The notes below the pieces were generated by a model. The model saw nothing but the letters and a program-made list of their open reading frames with translations, did not search any database and was not told the origin of the DNA. DNA of 64,000 bases from Companilactobacillus kedongensis (GTDB lineage: Bacteria; Bacillota; Bacilli; Lactobacillales; Lactobacillaceae): positions 1-64,000 of the forward strand of contig NZ_RHOR01000005.1 of NCBI RefSeq assembly GCF_003946625.1, written 5' to 3'. Below, piece by piece: positions 7,615 through 15,592 of this stretch (position 1 is the first letter of the stretch; every line of letters starts with the position of its first letter). Made by a program: the position numbers and the translations under genes.

Positions 7615-7650
7615 ATGGTGATACTTGAAGAAAACTTCAGATATCACCAT
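7615..7650. terminator. Bidirectional terminator
   Basis: Arms ATGGTGAT-CTTGAAG and CTTCAG-ATATCACCAT enclose an AAAA loop and are followed by ATTTTT. It separates the convergent LysR and lactonase genes. Confidence 0.75.
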
Positions 7651-7660
7651 ATTTTTCTGC

Positions 7661-8788
7661 TTACTTCAAGAAATCAGTTGCTTCTAAGACACGTACACAA
7701 GCATCATGCTTAATATTTCTTTGAGCAACAGTTAAATATCCGCTTTTTTTGTCACGTTTATAAAGGATCAGATCATTAGTATTTTGATTTGCACAGAGTA
7801 AATAATCTTCGTTATAGCTCAAACTAAAATCACGTGGGAAAACTCCTTCTGTCTTGATTTGTTGAATCTTTTCGAGATGTTTTCCACCATCAATGACCTT
7901 GTAAACCGTCAATGAATTGTGTCCACGATTTGAAATATATAAGAACTTTTCATCTGAAGTTAGACGAATGGCAGCTGAACCGTTGTGTCCAACATAACCT
8001 TCAGGAATATTAGAATAATCGGCGATACGTGATAAAGTTCCTGTCTTAGGATCATATTTAACAACACCGACACGACTTGCCAATTCACCTAATACATAGA
8101 TATAATTACTGTTTTTAGCAATTGCCAACTGACGAGGTCCAAAACCTGGCTTCGTATCAAACTCTGAAACTAATGTGATTTCGGCATTATCAAAATTAAC
8201 ATCATAAATAAATAATTTATCACAACCTAATCCACAGACCATCAATCTACCATCGGGCAATTGTCTAGCAAAGTGAATATGTGCATGATCTTGTTCAACC
8301 AAGGGACCATTGCCTTCAATTGGATATGTATGACTGTCAGTTATCTTGTAGTCATCGTCCATCTTATAAGTATGAATAGCATTAGTATTGTAATTTGCGG
8401 CAAATAATACCTTGTGTTTAGTATCAATTGAAATATAGGAAGGAACTGTATAAGGCAATTCATTCCAGAAGTAGAGATTCTTAGCAGCATCGTAGGCTTC
8501 ATATGAACCATGCTTCTTTGGCAAATAGCTGGCAGAAATTAATTTACCAGTCTTTACATCAACGATACCTACTCCACCTTGATTATTATCTTTTGTCAAA
8601 ACTGTAGCAATTTTTTGATCGGTATCTGATAAATTAAAGAATGCTGGATTTTCTACTTTTGCCAACAAACTAATATCAGTAATTTCTCCTTTATCAGTGT
8701 CCAATGTGGCAGTATAAACACCATCGGATTGATTATTTGGAGTGTAATTGTCCTCGGTATATCCACCTAAAATAAATTTATCTAACAT
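7661..8788 (-). CDS. Lactonase family protein (YbhE/Pgl seven-bladed propeller)
   Basis: This 375-residue protein is built of repeated beta blades with the family signatures HAHIHFARQLPDGR, GPRQLAIAKNSNYIYVLGE, GHNGSAAIRLTSDEKFLYISNRGHNSL and FPRDFSLSYNEDYLLCANQNT. These mark the YbhE/6-phosphogluconolactonase family, which hydrolyses sugar lactones. In this locus, between two acid-sugar dehydratases and close to a gluconate permease, the natural substrate may be an aldarolactone or aldonolactone; that is inference. It lies 30 bp downstream of the enolase-superfamily gene on the same strand and is probably co-transcribed with it. GGAGGAATT precedes ATG 8788. Confidence 0.85.
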   Translation of the reverse strand: MLDKFILGGYTEDNYTPNNQSDGVYTATLDTDKGEITDISLLAKVENPAFFNLSDTDQKIATVLTKDNNQGGVGIVDVKTGKLISASYLPKKHGSYEAYDAAKNLYFWNELPYTVPSYISIDTKHKVLFAANYNTNAIHTYKMDDDYKITDSHTYPIEGNGPLVEQDHAHIHFARQLPDGRLMVCGLGCDKLFIYDVNFDNAEITLVSEFDTKPGFGPRQLAIAKNSNYIYVLGELASRVGVVKYDPKTGTLSRIADYSNIPEGYVGHNGSAAIRLTSDEKFLYISNRGHNSLTVYKVIDGGKHLEKIQQIKTEGVFPRDFSLSYNEDYLLCANQNTNDLILYKRDKKSGYLTVAQRNIKHDACVRVLEATDFLK

Positions 8789-8818
8789 TATTAAATTCCT
8801 CCATTTATGTTTGGTATG

Positions 8819-10036
8819 CTATTTGATCGTGACCATCTTACATTTGGCAATAACTTCTGGCTTTAATTCTTGGCCGATACCTGGGCGATCAGGAATATCA
8901 ATAAATCCGTTAACTGGTTGATAGTCATCATATAGACAGGTTGCACGATCTTTGGCATTGATAGCACGTTGATAGACTTCATGGATCAAGAAGTTTGGAA
9001 TTACAGCCTCAACTTGTAAGGCTGCGGCAATCGCAATTGGTCCACCACAAACATGAACTTGAGCATTGATATCATATGTATATGCCATATCACAAATCTT
9101 TTTAGCTTCAGAAATACCTCCAGCCAAACAAAGATCAGGTTGTGCAACTTTGATAGAACGATCTTCAAAGAACTTACGGAACCCAAAACGAGTAAAGACA
9201 CGTTCTCCAGCAGCAACAGGAATATTAACTTTTTGGGAAACTTCTAATGTATTATCAGGATTCAAGGTGCTGACTGGTTCCTCATAATAGAGAATATTCA
9301 AATCTTCTAGCGCTTGCCCAATCTTAATAGCAGAAGTCGTATCTGAATTAGCATGCATATCAATAATGATATCCATATCATCCCCGCCAGCTTCACGCAT
9401 AGCTTTAACACGATTGTAAGCAACATCGATCACGTGCTTTGAAACAGTACCTTTAGTGATCCATTTTCCACCGCCGTCTGGTTGATCACTAAGCATGATC
9501 GGATCAAACTTCAAAGCATCATAACCCTCTGATCTAACTTTCTTGGTAACCTCAGCATAATCCTCTGGTGTGATCAGCTTTAACTTATCAATATGTTCAC
9601 CCCAGTTATATTGCAGCTGGCTGGCATAAGCACGCAAGTGATCATTTGTCTTACCGCCAAGTATTTCGTACGTAGGAGTGTTGTAATACTTACCTTTAAT
9701 ATCCCAAAGTGCAATATCAATGGCACTAATAGCAGCATCGACAACTACGCCACCTGCAATACCCCAATAAGTAGTAGTTAATAACTTATCCCAGATCTTT
9801 TCGATATTTAATGGATCTTCTCCGATAATAACTTCGCTAAAATCTTGAAGCATACCGAATCCACCGCGCCAGCCTTTGCCATATGCTAAGCCGGCTTCAC
9901 CGAATCCAGAAATACCCTTATCAGTATTAACTCGAATTACTAATGGACACCAATCTTCTTTGGAGCCTTGTCCATTACCACTAAAGCTTGGATCTTCGCT
10001 TGGAACCTTCATTATATCTACACTAATAATTTTCAT
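8819..10036 (-). CDS. Mandelate racemase/muconate lactonizing-type acid-sugar dehydratase (enolase superfamily)
   Basis: This is a 405-residue enolase-superfamily enzyme. The N-terminal capping domain includes GFGEAGLAYGKGW. The barrel supplies DALKFDP (K-x-D), IIIDMHAN (Asp ligand), LYYEEPV (Glu ligand), PVAAGERVF (third acid) and AQVHVCGG (His). Members act on acid sugars such as galactonate, galactarate or related compounds, and the substrate here is not decided by sequence. Two ATGs are in frame; I chose 10036 because GGAGG lies six bases before it, whereas the ATG at 10042 abuts the ribosome site. A cre-like site lies 30 bp upstream, so catabolite repression is likely. Confidence 0.85.
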   Translation of the reverse strand: MKIISVDIMKVPSEDPSFSGNGQGSKEDWCPLVIRVNTDKGISGFGEAGLAYGKGWRGGFGMLQDFSEVIIGEDPLNIEKIWDKLLTTTYWGIAGGVVVDAAISAIDIALWDIKGKYYNTPTYEILGGKTNDHLRAYASQLQYNWGEHIDKLKLITPEDYAEVTKKVRSEGYDALKFDPIMLSDQPDGGGKWITKGTVSKHVIDVAYNRVKAMREAGGDDMDIIIDMHANSDTTSAIKIGQALEDLNILYYEEPVSTLNPDNTLEVSQKVNIPVAAGERVFTRFGFRKFFEDRSIKVAQPDLCLAGGISEAKKICDMAYTYDINAQVHVCGGPIAIAAALQVEAVIPNFLIHEVYQRAINAKDRATCLYDDYQPVNGFIDIPDRPGIGQELKPEVIAKCKMVTIK

Positions 10037-10065
10037 TTTCATCCTCCGTTCTCATTTACGATTGC

Positions 10066-10079
10066 GGTAACCGTTTACA
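10066..10079 (-). promoter_or_regulatory. Catabolite-responsive element (cre)-like site
   Basis: On the minus strand the sequence TGTAAACGGTTACC matches the CcpA consensus TGWAANCGNTNWCA at 13 of 14 positions. It lies upstream of the enolase-superfamily gene and lactonase. Confidence 0.6.
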
Positions 10080-10323
10080 GCTTCGATTATAGTTAAGGAT
10101 TTCACTAGTTCACAGTTCCGACTCATTCCCCTGCTGAACCTTTTATGTATCTAGACCAGTTTGTTTTCATTTTTATAATATGAATAAATCATTGATAAAC
10201 CACTATTGTTCCTATACTAGGGGCTTTTTTGTTTTCATAGATTATTTTCACATGTCATATTTAGTTCGGCTGGCGTCCATTCCGTAACTGTGTGTTAGTG
10301 AATTTGTTAACTATAATAATATT

Positions 10324-10336
10324 TGAAAGCGTTCCA
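10324..10336 (+). promoter_or_regulatory. cre-like site upstream of the dehydrogenase/transporter genes
   Basis: TGAAAGCGTTCCA keeps the TGAAAGCGTT half of a CcpA site, with an imperfect second half. It lies 56 bp before the start of the 2-hydroxyacid dehydrogenase gene. Confidence 0.45.
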
Positions 10337-10391
10337 TAGCTTAAAGAATCATCGCTACATAAAAAAAGAATCTTACTGGGAGGATCACATT

Positions 10392-11369
10392 ATGAAGAAA
10401 GTTCTATTGAGTGAAAAAATAGACGACAAAGGAATTCAACTTCTAAAGGACAACGGATTTGAGGTAAAAGTTTCCGCTGATACAGATGTTGAAACTATGA
10501 AATCAGAAATTGCTGATGCATACGCAGTCATCATGCGTTCATCAGAATTGCCAGCCGAAGTTATCGACGCTGGTAAAGAACTGAAAATCATTTCTAGAAA
10601 TGGTACTGGGATCAATAATGTTGATGTAACCGAAGCTACTAAGAAAAATATTATGGTAGCTAAAGTTAACGGAGCCAATGCCTTTTCCGTTGCCGAATAC
10701 GTTATTACTACTATGTTGATGTTGAGTCGCAAGATCATGCCTGCTGACAAACTCATCCATGACAAAAAAGAAGAACTAGCAGCTGATGGTTCACTACCTG
10801 GCTTCTCAACTAAATACAATTTGAATGGTAATCAATTAAAAGACAAAACTTTAGCAATTTTAGGTTTAGGTAAAATTGGTCAGGTTTTGGTAAAACTAGC
10901 CGAAGCTTTTGGTATGAACGTTGTTGGTTATGACCCATATATCAAAAATTCACCTGTTAAACTTTATGACAACTTAGAGGATATCTATAAAGTGGCCGAC
11001 TTCCTATCTATTAACATGCCATTAACACCTGAAACTAAAAACATGATCACTAAAAAAGAACTAAAAACTATGAAGAACAATGTCTTCATTATTAATTCTG
11101 CTCGTGGTGGGATCATCAATGAAAATGATCTTGCAGAAGCATTGAACAACGATGAAGTTGCCGGTGCTGCTATTGACTCATTCAATCCAGAACCTCCAGC
11201 TCCAGATAACCCACTATTTACAAGTAAGAATACTATTCTAACTACACACTTGGCCGGTACTACTGTTGAAGCCAACCAAGCTTTAGGATTAGGTGCTGCT
11301 CAAGCTATCATTGATTTTTCAAACGGCAAAACACCGGAATTTCCAGTCAATGCAAAGGATTTGAAATAA
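10392..11369 (+). CDS. D-isomer specific 2-hydroxyacid dehydrogenase (SerA-like)
   Basis: This 325-residue protein has a substrate domain (residues 1-100) and a nucleotide domain with ILGLGKIGQ, VVGYDPYI, INSARGGIINE (substrate Arg), a glutamate in FNPEPP and TTHLAGTT (catalytic His). Relatives include 3-phosphoglycerate dehydrogenase and hydroxypyruvate/glyoxylate reductases, but no regulatory ACT domain follows. In an aldarate locus it could reduce tartronate semialdehyde or hydroxypyruvate; that is inference. ATG 10392 has GGGAGG eight bases upstream; an earlier in-frame ATG at 10323 lacks one. It is followed at 31 bp by a transporter gene on the same strand. Confidence 0.85.
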   Translation: MKKVLLSEKIDDKGIQLLKDNGFEVKVSADTDVETMKSEIADAYAVIMRSSELPAEVIDAGKELKIISRNGTGINNVDVTEATKKNIMVAKVNGANAFSVAEYVITTMLMLSRKIMPADKLIHDKKEELAADGSLPGFSTKYNLNGNQLKDKTLAILGLGKIGQVLVKLAEAFGMNVVGYDPYIKNSPVKLYDNLEDIYKVADFLSINMPLTPETKNMITKKELKTMKNNVFIINSARGGIINENDLAEALNNDEVAGAAIDSFNPEPPAPDNPLFTSKNTILTTHLAGTTVEANQALGLGAAQAIIDFSNGKTPEFPVNAKDLK

Positions 11370-11400
11370 TTAATTATTCATAAAAAGGAGATCTTCCATT

Positions 11401-12798
11401 ATGAAACATAAAAAAACAGTTGCCGGCATTATTGGAATAATTTTAGGAGTTATAATCGCCTTCTTTATCCCTACGCCAGATGGACTGACACATGCCGGGA
11501 TGATCGTTTTGGCATCACTTGTTACCGCAAATATTTTCTGGATCTTTAATGTTATTCCAAGTTTTGCAACTGGTCTACTAATGCTATCCTCATGGGTCGC
11601 ATTAGGGGCCGTCAAATTTGAAGTATCTTTCGCTATTTTCTCAACGACTACTATGTGGATCATCATTGGTGGTTTAGGTTTAGGAGCCGCAGCTACCAAA
11701 ACAGGTTTGATCAAACGGATTGCTTTAAAGATCATGACCTATTTTCCAGCTAACTTTAGAGGTCAGACTTTGGCTTTGTTCACAGCCGGAACAATTATTG
11801 CTCCAATGATTCCCAGTGCCCATCCTAAAGCTGCGATGAGTACTCCGATTGCTAAAGGTATCAGTAACGCTTTAGGCTACAAAGAACACGATAAGGGCAG
11901 TTCTGGTATTTTCTTAGCTGCAATGTGGGGCTTCTTCGTCACTGAAGCAAGTTTTTTGAGTGCTACTGCTCAAAATTATGCATTTAAAGGTTTGATCCCT
12001 GCTAGTGCTCAAAAAATTTTGAGCTGGGGTAATTGGTTCGTCATGATGATTCCTTGGACGATCATTATTTTAGTTGGTGGTTACTTCTTGCTTAGATTTT
12101 TATTTAAACCTAAGGATGATAAACCTATTTCAAAGGAATTCATTTCTAAACAATTAACTGAATTAGGACCTATGTCACGTGCAGAAAAAATTACTGCTGC
12201 AGTTATTCTTGTTTCTATCATTTTCTGGATCTTAGAATCAGTTGTTAACATCCCTGCCGCTGTTACAGCTTTGATCGGTGTCAGTGTCTTGGTTGCTACT
12301 AAAGTTCTTACACCAGATGATTTCAAGAACCGTCTCAGCTGGAGTACGATCATCTTCATCGGTACTGTTATGGCTTTAGGAAATGTTATGCAATCTGCCG
12401 GTTTGACTACTTGGTTACGTACCGTTTTGCAACCAGTTATCAGTCCAATTATCGGTAATGTTTACATTACAGTTATTGCTTTACCTATCATTATCTATCT
12501 ATGTAAATTTGTCGTTGTCTCATTGATCTCAACTGGTACTTTGATCACGATCGGTTTACTTCCATTCTTCAGTACCATGAGTTTTAGTCCAGCCATTATC
12601 GCTATCATTGTTACAACTAGTGTTAACGTTTGGTTGCTATCTTACATGAATGCACCATTCTTAACTGGTGGTGCTGCTGTAAATGACAGTATGGTATCAA
12701 GAGGTGCCATGGCAAAATCATCACTTGGTTATATGCTGATAAATATTATTGGTTTACTAGTCTGTGTCCCACTTTGGCAAATTATGGGAATTGCTTAG
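11401..12798 (+). CDS. DASS family (SLC13/CitT-type) anion:sodium or anion exchanger permease
   Basis: This is a 465-residue integral membrane protein with about 12 hydrophobic segments. Features of the divalent anion:sodium symporter family include TTTMWIIIGGLGLGAAATKTGL, PMIPSAHPKAAMSTPIAKGI and the late segment IVTTSVNVWLLSYMNAPFLTGGAAV. Members import or exchange di- and tricarboxylates (succinate, malate, citrate, tartrate). Beside glucarate dehydratase the plausible substrate is an aldarate or other dicarboxylate. AAAAGGAGATC gives a strong ribosome site. It probably shares a transcript with the preceding dehydrogenase; a hairpin follows at 12806. Confidence 0.85.
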   Translation: MKHKKTVAGIIGIILGVIIAFFIPTPDGLTHAGMIVLASLVTANIFWIFNVIPSFATGLLMLSSWVALGAVKFEVSFAIFSTTTMWIIIGGLGLGAAATKTGLIKRIALKIMTYFPANFRGQTLALFTAGTIIAPMIPSAHPKAAMSTPIAKGISNALGYKEHDKGSSGIFLAAMWGFFVTEASFLSATAQNYAFKGLIPASAQKILSWGNWFVMMIPWTIIILVGGYFLLRFLFKPKDDKPISKEFISKQLTELGPMSRAEKITAAVILVSIIFWILESVVNIPAAVTALIGVSVLVATKVLTPDDFKNRLSWSTIIFIGTVMALGNVMQSAGLTTWLRTVLQPVISPIIGNVYITVIALPIIIYLCKFVVVSLISTGTLITIGLLPFFSTMSFSPAIIAIIVTTSVNVWLLSYMNAPFLTGGAAVNDSMVSRGAMAKSSLGYMLINIIGLLVCVPLWQIMGIA

Positions 12799-12805
12799 GA
12801 CGCAA

Positions 12806-12838
12806 AAAAGGGAATGCATTATGCAGTTCCCTTTTATT
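12806..12838 (+). terminator. Rho-independent terminator
   Basis: AAAAGGGAA-TGCAT pairs with ATGCA-TTCCCTTTT, followed by ATTTT. It closes the dehydrogenase-DASS transcript before the GntP gene. Confidence 0.7.
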
Positions 12839-12897
12839 TTAAAATTGTATGTGAAATAAATCACTTTAAAAATAGAGGATAGAAAGGAGGATTTATC

Positions 12898-14235
12898 ATG
12901 TCTATCTACATCATGTTACTTGGTGTTCTAATACTATTCTTTTTGATAATAAAATTAAAATTGAATACATTCTTTTCATTAGTTATCGTTTCCGTCATTG
13001 TAGGGTTATTATTGGGAATTCCTTATACAAAACTACCTGAAGTCATCGAAATGGGGATCGGTGATCAGGTTGGACATTTGATAATTATCTTCGGTTTAGG
13101 ATCAATGCTTGGGATGTTGATCTCAGATTCTGGAGCCGGTATTTCCATTGCCAATACTTTTACTAAACGGATCGGTCGGAAATATATCGTCTGGGCGGTA
13201 GTCCTGACGTCATTTATTATTGGATTAGCACTATTCTTTGAAGTAGGATTAGTTATTTTACTACCTATCATCTTCGTTATAGCTGAAGAACTAGATATTG
13301 CCTTTCTCTATCTAGCTTTGCCAATGGCAGTTTCATTAAATGTTGCGCACTCTTTTCTGCCACCACATCCTGCTCCAACAGCCGTAGCCGAAATACTAGG
13401 TGCACCAATCGGACATGTTATCCTATTGGGGATCTTGGCAGCAATTCCTGTTACTATTTTAATGGGTCCAGTCTACAATCACTATCTAAAGAAAATCTAT
13501 CCAAAAGTTTATCGTAAACATATCAAGATACCATCATTAGGAAATATTAAAACCTCTGCTAAAGATGACAAAATACCAAAGTTTTCCGTCAGTATTTTAA
13601 CTGCAACTATGCCGCTGATATTGATTATTCTAGCGACTATCTTTAAATACATTTTGCCAGAAAAAAATCCTGTCAATATGGTCATTCAATTCATTGGTAA
13701 TGCTGATATAGCCATGATCATATCCTTATTGATTGCCATTTATACTTTGGGTATTGCTCAAAAGACACCGATGAAACAAATTGGTATAACTATGGAAACT
13801 GCTATTAAACAAATTTCGATGATGCTCCTGATCATCGGTGGTGCCGGAGCTTTTAAACAAGTATTAATTACTGGTGGGGTTTCCAAAGATGTCTCTAGCC
13901 TGTTCATCAACTCTAACTTTCCTGTCCTGATTGCAGCTTGGTTAATTCCAGCCGCACTTCACTTCTGTCTTGGCTCTACGACAGTTGCTGCATTAACTGG
14001 TGCTGGACTTGTCGCACCTTTAGTTGTCAGTTCAACCATTAATCCAGCTCTAATGGTACTCGCAGTCGGTGCTGGATCAGTCTTTTGTGATCATGTTAAT
14101 GGTGCAGGTTTCTGGATGATCAAGCAATATTTTGGATTATCACTAAAAGAAACTCTCCTTACGTGGACAATATTATCAATGGCCATGTCTGTTACTGGTT
14201 TAATAGTTGTCCTATTGCTGTCACTGATTTTTTAA
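12898..14235 (+). CDS. Gluconate:H+ symporter, GntP family
   Basis: This is a 445-residue membrane protein with 12-14 hydrophobic segments. GntP-family hallmarks are IIFGLGSMLGMLISDSGAG, LFFEVGLVILLPI, FLPPHPAPTAVAE, LIIGGAGAFKQVLI and GSVFCDHVNGAGFWM. The family imports gluconate and related sugar acids with protons. Its place beside the lactonase and acid-sugar dehydratases suggests uptake of an aldonate or aldarate. GAAAGGAGG precedes ATG 12898. It lies about 100 bp after the DASS gene behind a terminator, so it may have its own promoter in that gap. Confidence 0.9.
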   Translation: MSIYIMLLGVLILFFLIIKLKLNTFFSLVIVSVIVGLLLGIPYTKLPEVIEMGIGDQVGHLIIIFGLGSMLGMLISDSGAGISIANTFTKRIGRKYIVWAVVLTSFIIGLALFFEVGLVILLPIIFVIAEELDIAFLYLALPMAVSLNVAHSFLPPHPAPTAVAEILGAPIGHVILLGILAAIPVTILMGPVYNHYLKKIYPKVYRKHIKIPSLGNIKTSAKDDKIPKFSVSILTATMPLILIILATIFKYILPEKNPVNMVIQFIGNADIAMIISLLIAIYTLGIAQKTPMKQIGITMETAIKQISMMLLIIGGAGAFKQVLITGGVSKDVSSLFINSNFPVLIAAWLIPAALHFCLGSTTVAALTGAGLVAPLVVSSTINPALMVLAVGAGSVFCDHVNGAGFWMIKQYFGLSLKETLLTWTILSMAMSVTGLIVVLLLSLIF

Positions 14236-14306
14236 ATTCTAAAAAGGGGCTGTGACATAACTATTTTCACCTTAAACATGTAGACATAGCTTTTTCAGGT
14301 TAAAGC

Positions 14307-14347
14307 AAATGGCTCCGTAATCCGGCTTTGGATTACTGGAGCCATTT
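14307..14347. terminator. Hairpin between GntP and oxidoreductase genes
   Basis: The arms AAATGGCTCC-TAATCC and GGATTA-GGAGCCATTT enclose a 6-nt loop and end in TTTT. It lies between convergent genes. The preceding GGGGCTGTGACATAA resembles ends often seen in lactobacillar intergenic elements. Confidence 0.6.
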
Positions 14348-14378
14348 TCCTTAACGCTCGAAAACTAACCATATCTCA

Positions 14379-15371
14379 CTATTTATTTACTAAAGTTATC
14401 TTACCAACGTTATGACCAGTCTGTAATAAGTCCAATGCTTGATTTAATCCATCTGCATTTATACCCGTAATAGTCTTCGTATCAATTCTCTTCAAAATAC
14501 CACTATCAATCAAATCAGTTACCTTACTTAAAATTTTACTTTGAGTAGAAACCTGATAATCCTCAGCGGCCTTCGTGAACATCAACTCCCAGTCAAATGA
14601 TAAAGATTTTCTCTGCATGGGTGTGATATCTAGTGGACCGTCTACACCAACAATTGTTCCAATATGACCAAACGGTTTAGTTAATCTGATCATTTCAGGT
14701 AAATAACTGCTTATGTCGTAGAAACAAACTGTTGCATCAAAACTACTATCATCCAAAATCCGCAAAAAATTGTCACTATCTACGTGATAGTCAATTGAAT
14801 GATCGACTCCGTGCGACTCCAACCAGTCAAAGTTCTTTGGACTTGATGTCGCATAAACACTAAGTCCGGACCACTTAGCTAATTGGCCAGCAATTGAACC
14901 AACACCACCTGCACCATTGATGATCAGAATTCTTTTACCTTTGTTGACATTTTCCTCTGGAACGAATCCAAATTTTTCAAACAGCATTTCATAAGCCGTC
15001 AAACTTACTAATGGAAAACCAACTGCCTGTTCTGGAGTTAAATTTTTTGGTGTACGGCTGACTAATCTTGAATCTATCAGTTGTTCTTCTTGAAAGCTAC
15101 CGTTTCTTAAATTACTGCCGGCATAGTAAACTACATCACCTACTTCAAAATCAGTTACTCGCTCGCCTTTTTCTAAAATAGTTCCTAATCCATCATAGCC
15201 AACAATCTTAGGTCGTGACGGATTTAGATGTTCTACTTTTCTCACATCAGCGGGATTGATAGAAACTGCCTGAATTTTTACTAGCAAATCTAATCCATGA
15301 ACTTCCTGACTATCTTCAATATCATCGACAAATTTATGATTCTCTATTTTAACTACTCTTCTCTTTGACAA
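14379..15371 (-). CDS. Zinc-type alcohol dehydrogenase-like / quinone oxidoreductase (MDR superfamily)
   Basis: This protein of about 330 residues has the MDR layout: a GroES-like half with VSINPADVRKVE and VGYDGLGTI, then a Rossmann half with RILIINGAGGVGSIAGQLAKW, and a C-terminal TGHNVGKITLV. The structural zinc cysteines are absent, as in NADPH quinone reductases and the zinc-binding-ADH-like family. A paralogue lies at 44531. The GTG at 15380 touches the AGGAA ribosome site, so I favour the TTG at 15371 (MSKRRVVKI), nine bases downstream of it. The gene is divergent from aspD. Its substrate is unknown. Confidence 0.85.
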   Translation of the reverse strand: MSKRRVVKIENHKFVDDIEDSQEVHGLDLLVKIQAVSINPADVRKVEHLNPSRPKIVGYDGLGTILEKGERVTDFEVGDVVYYAGSNLRNGSFQEEQLIDSRLVSRTPKNLTPEQAVGFPLVSLTAYEMLFEKFGFVPEENVNKGKRILIINGAGGVGSIAGQLAKWSGLSVYATSSPKNFDWLESHGVDHSIDYHVDSDNFLRILDDSSFDATVCFYDISSYLPEMIRLTKPFGHIGTIVGVDGPLDITPMQRKSLSFDWELMFTKAAEDYQVSTQSKILSKVTDLIDSGILKRIDTKTITGINADGLNQALDLLQTGHNVGKITLVNK

Positions 15372-15430
15372 ATTGATCACTTCCTAACTATATTGTACCA
15401 AAAATTTAGTTCTAACAAAAAATATGAAAC

Positions 15431-15508
15431 GTCACGATAGACATATGTTCAGTATTCAAAGAAAGTAAAACGATTACAAAGATTGAATGCAGTTATCGTG
15501 ACTTTTTT
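15431..15508 (+). promoter_or_regulatory. Inverted repeat with T-run and cre-like site upstream of aspD
   Basis: GTCACGATA at 15431-15439 pairs with TATCGTGAC at 15494-15502, followed by TTTTTT. This could be a terminator or attenuator with a long loop, or a regulator site. Inside the loop, 15465-15478 reads on the minus strand as TGTAATCGTTTTAC, matching the cre consensus at 12 of 14 positions. Confidence 0.4.
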
Positions 15509-15592
15509 CACATTTAAGACAAATTTTAGTATCTTTTTTGCTATTTACCGTTACAATAAAATTGATGGAAAGTATTTAGCAGGAGGATACTC

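Noticed and set aside
10323-10391. Extended N terminus of the 2-hydroxyacid dehydrogenase
   Set aside because: The upstream ATG overlaps the cre-like site and has no ribosome site, whereas GGGAGG precedes ATG 10392.
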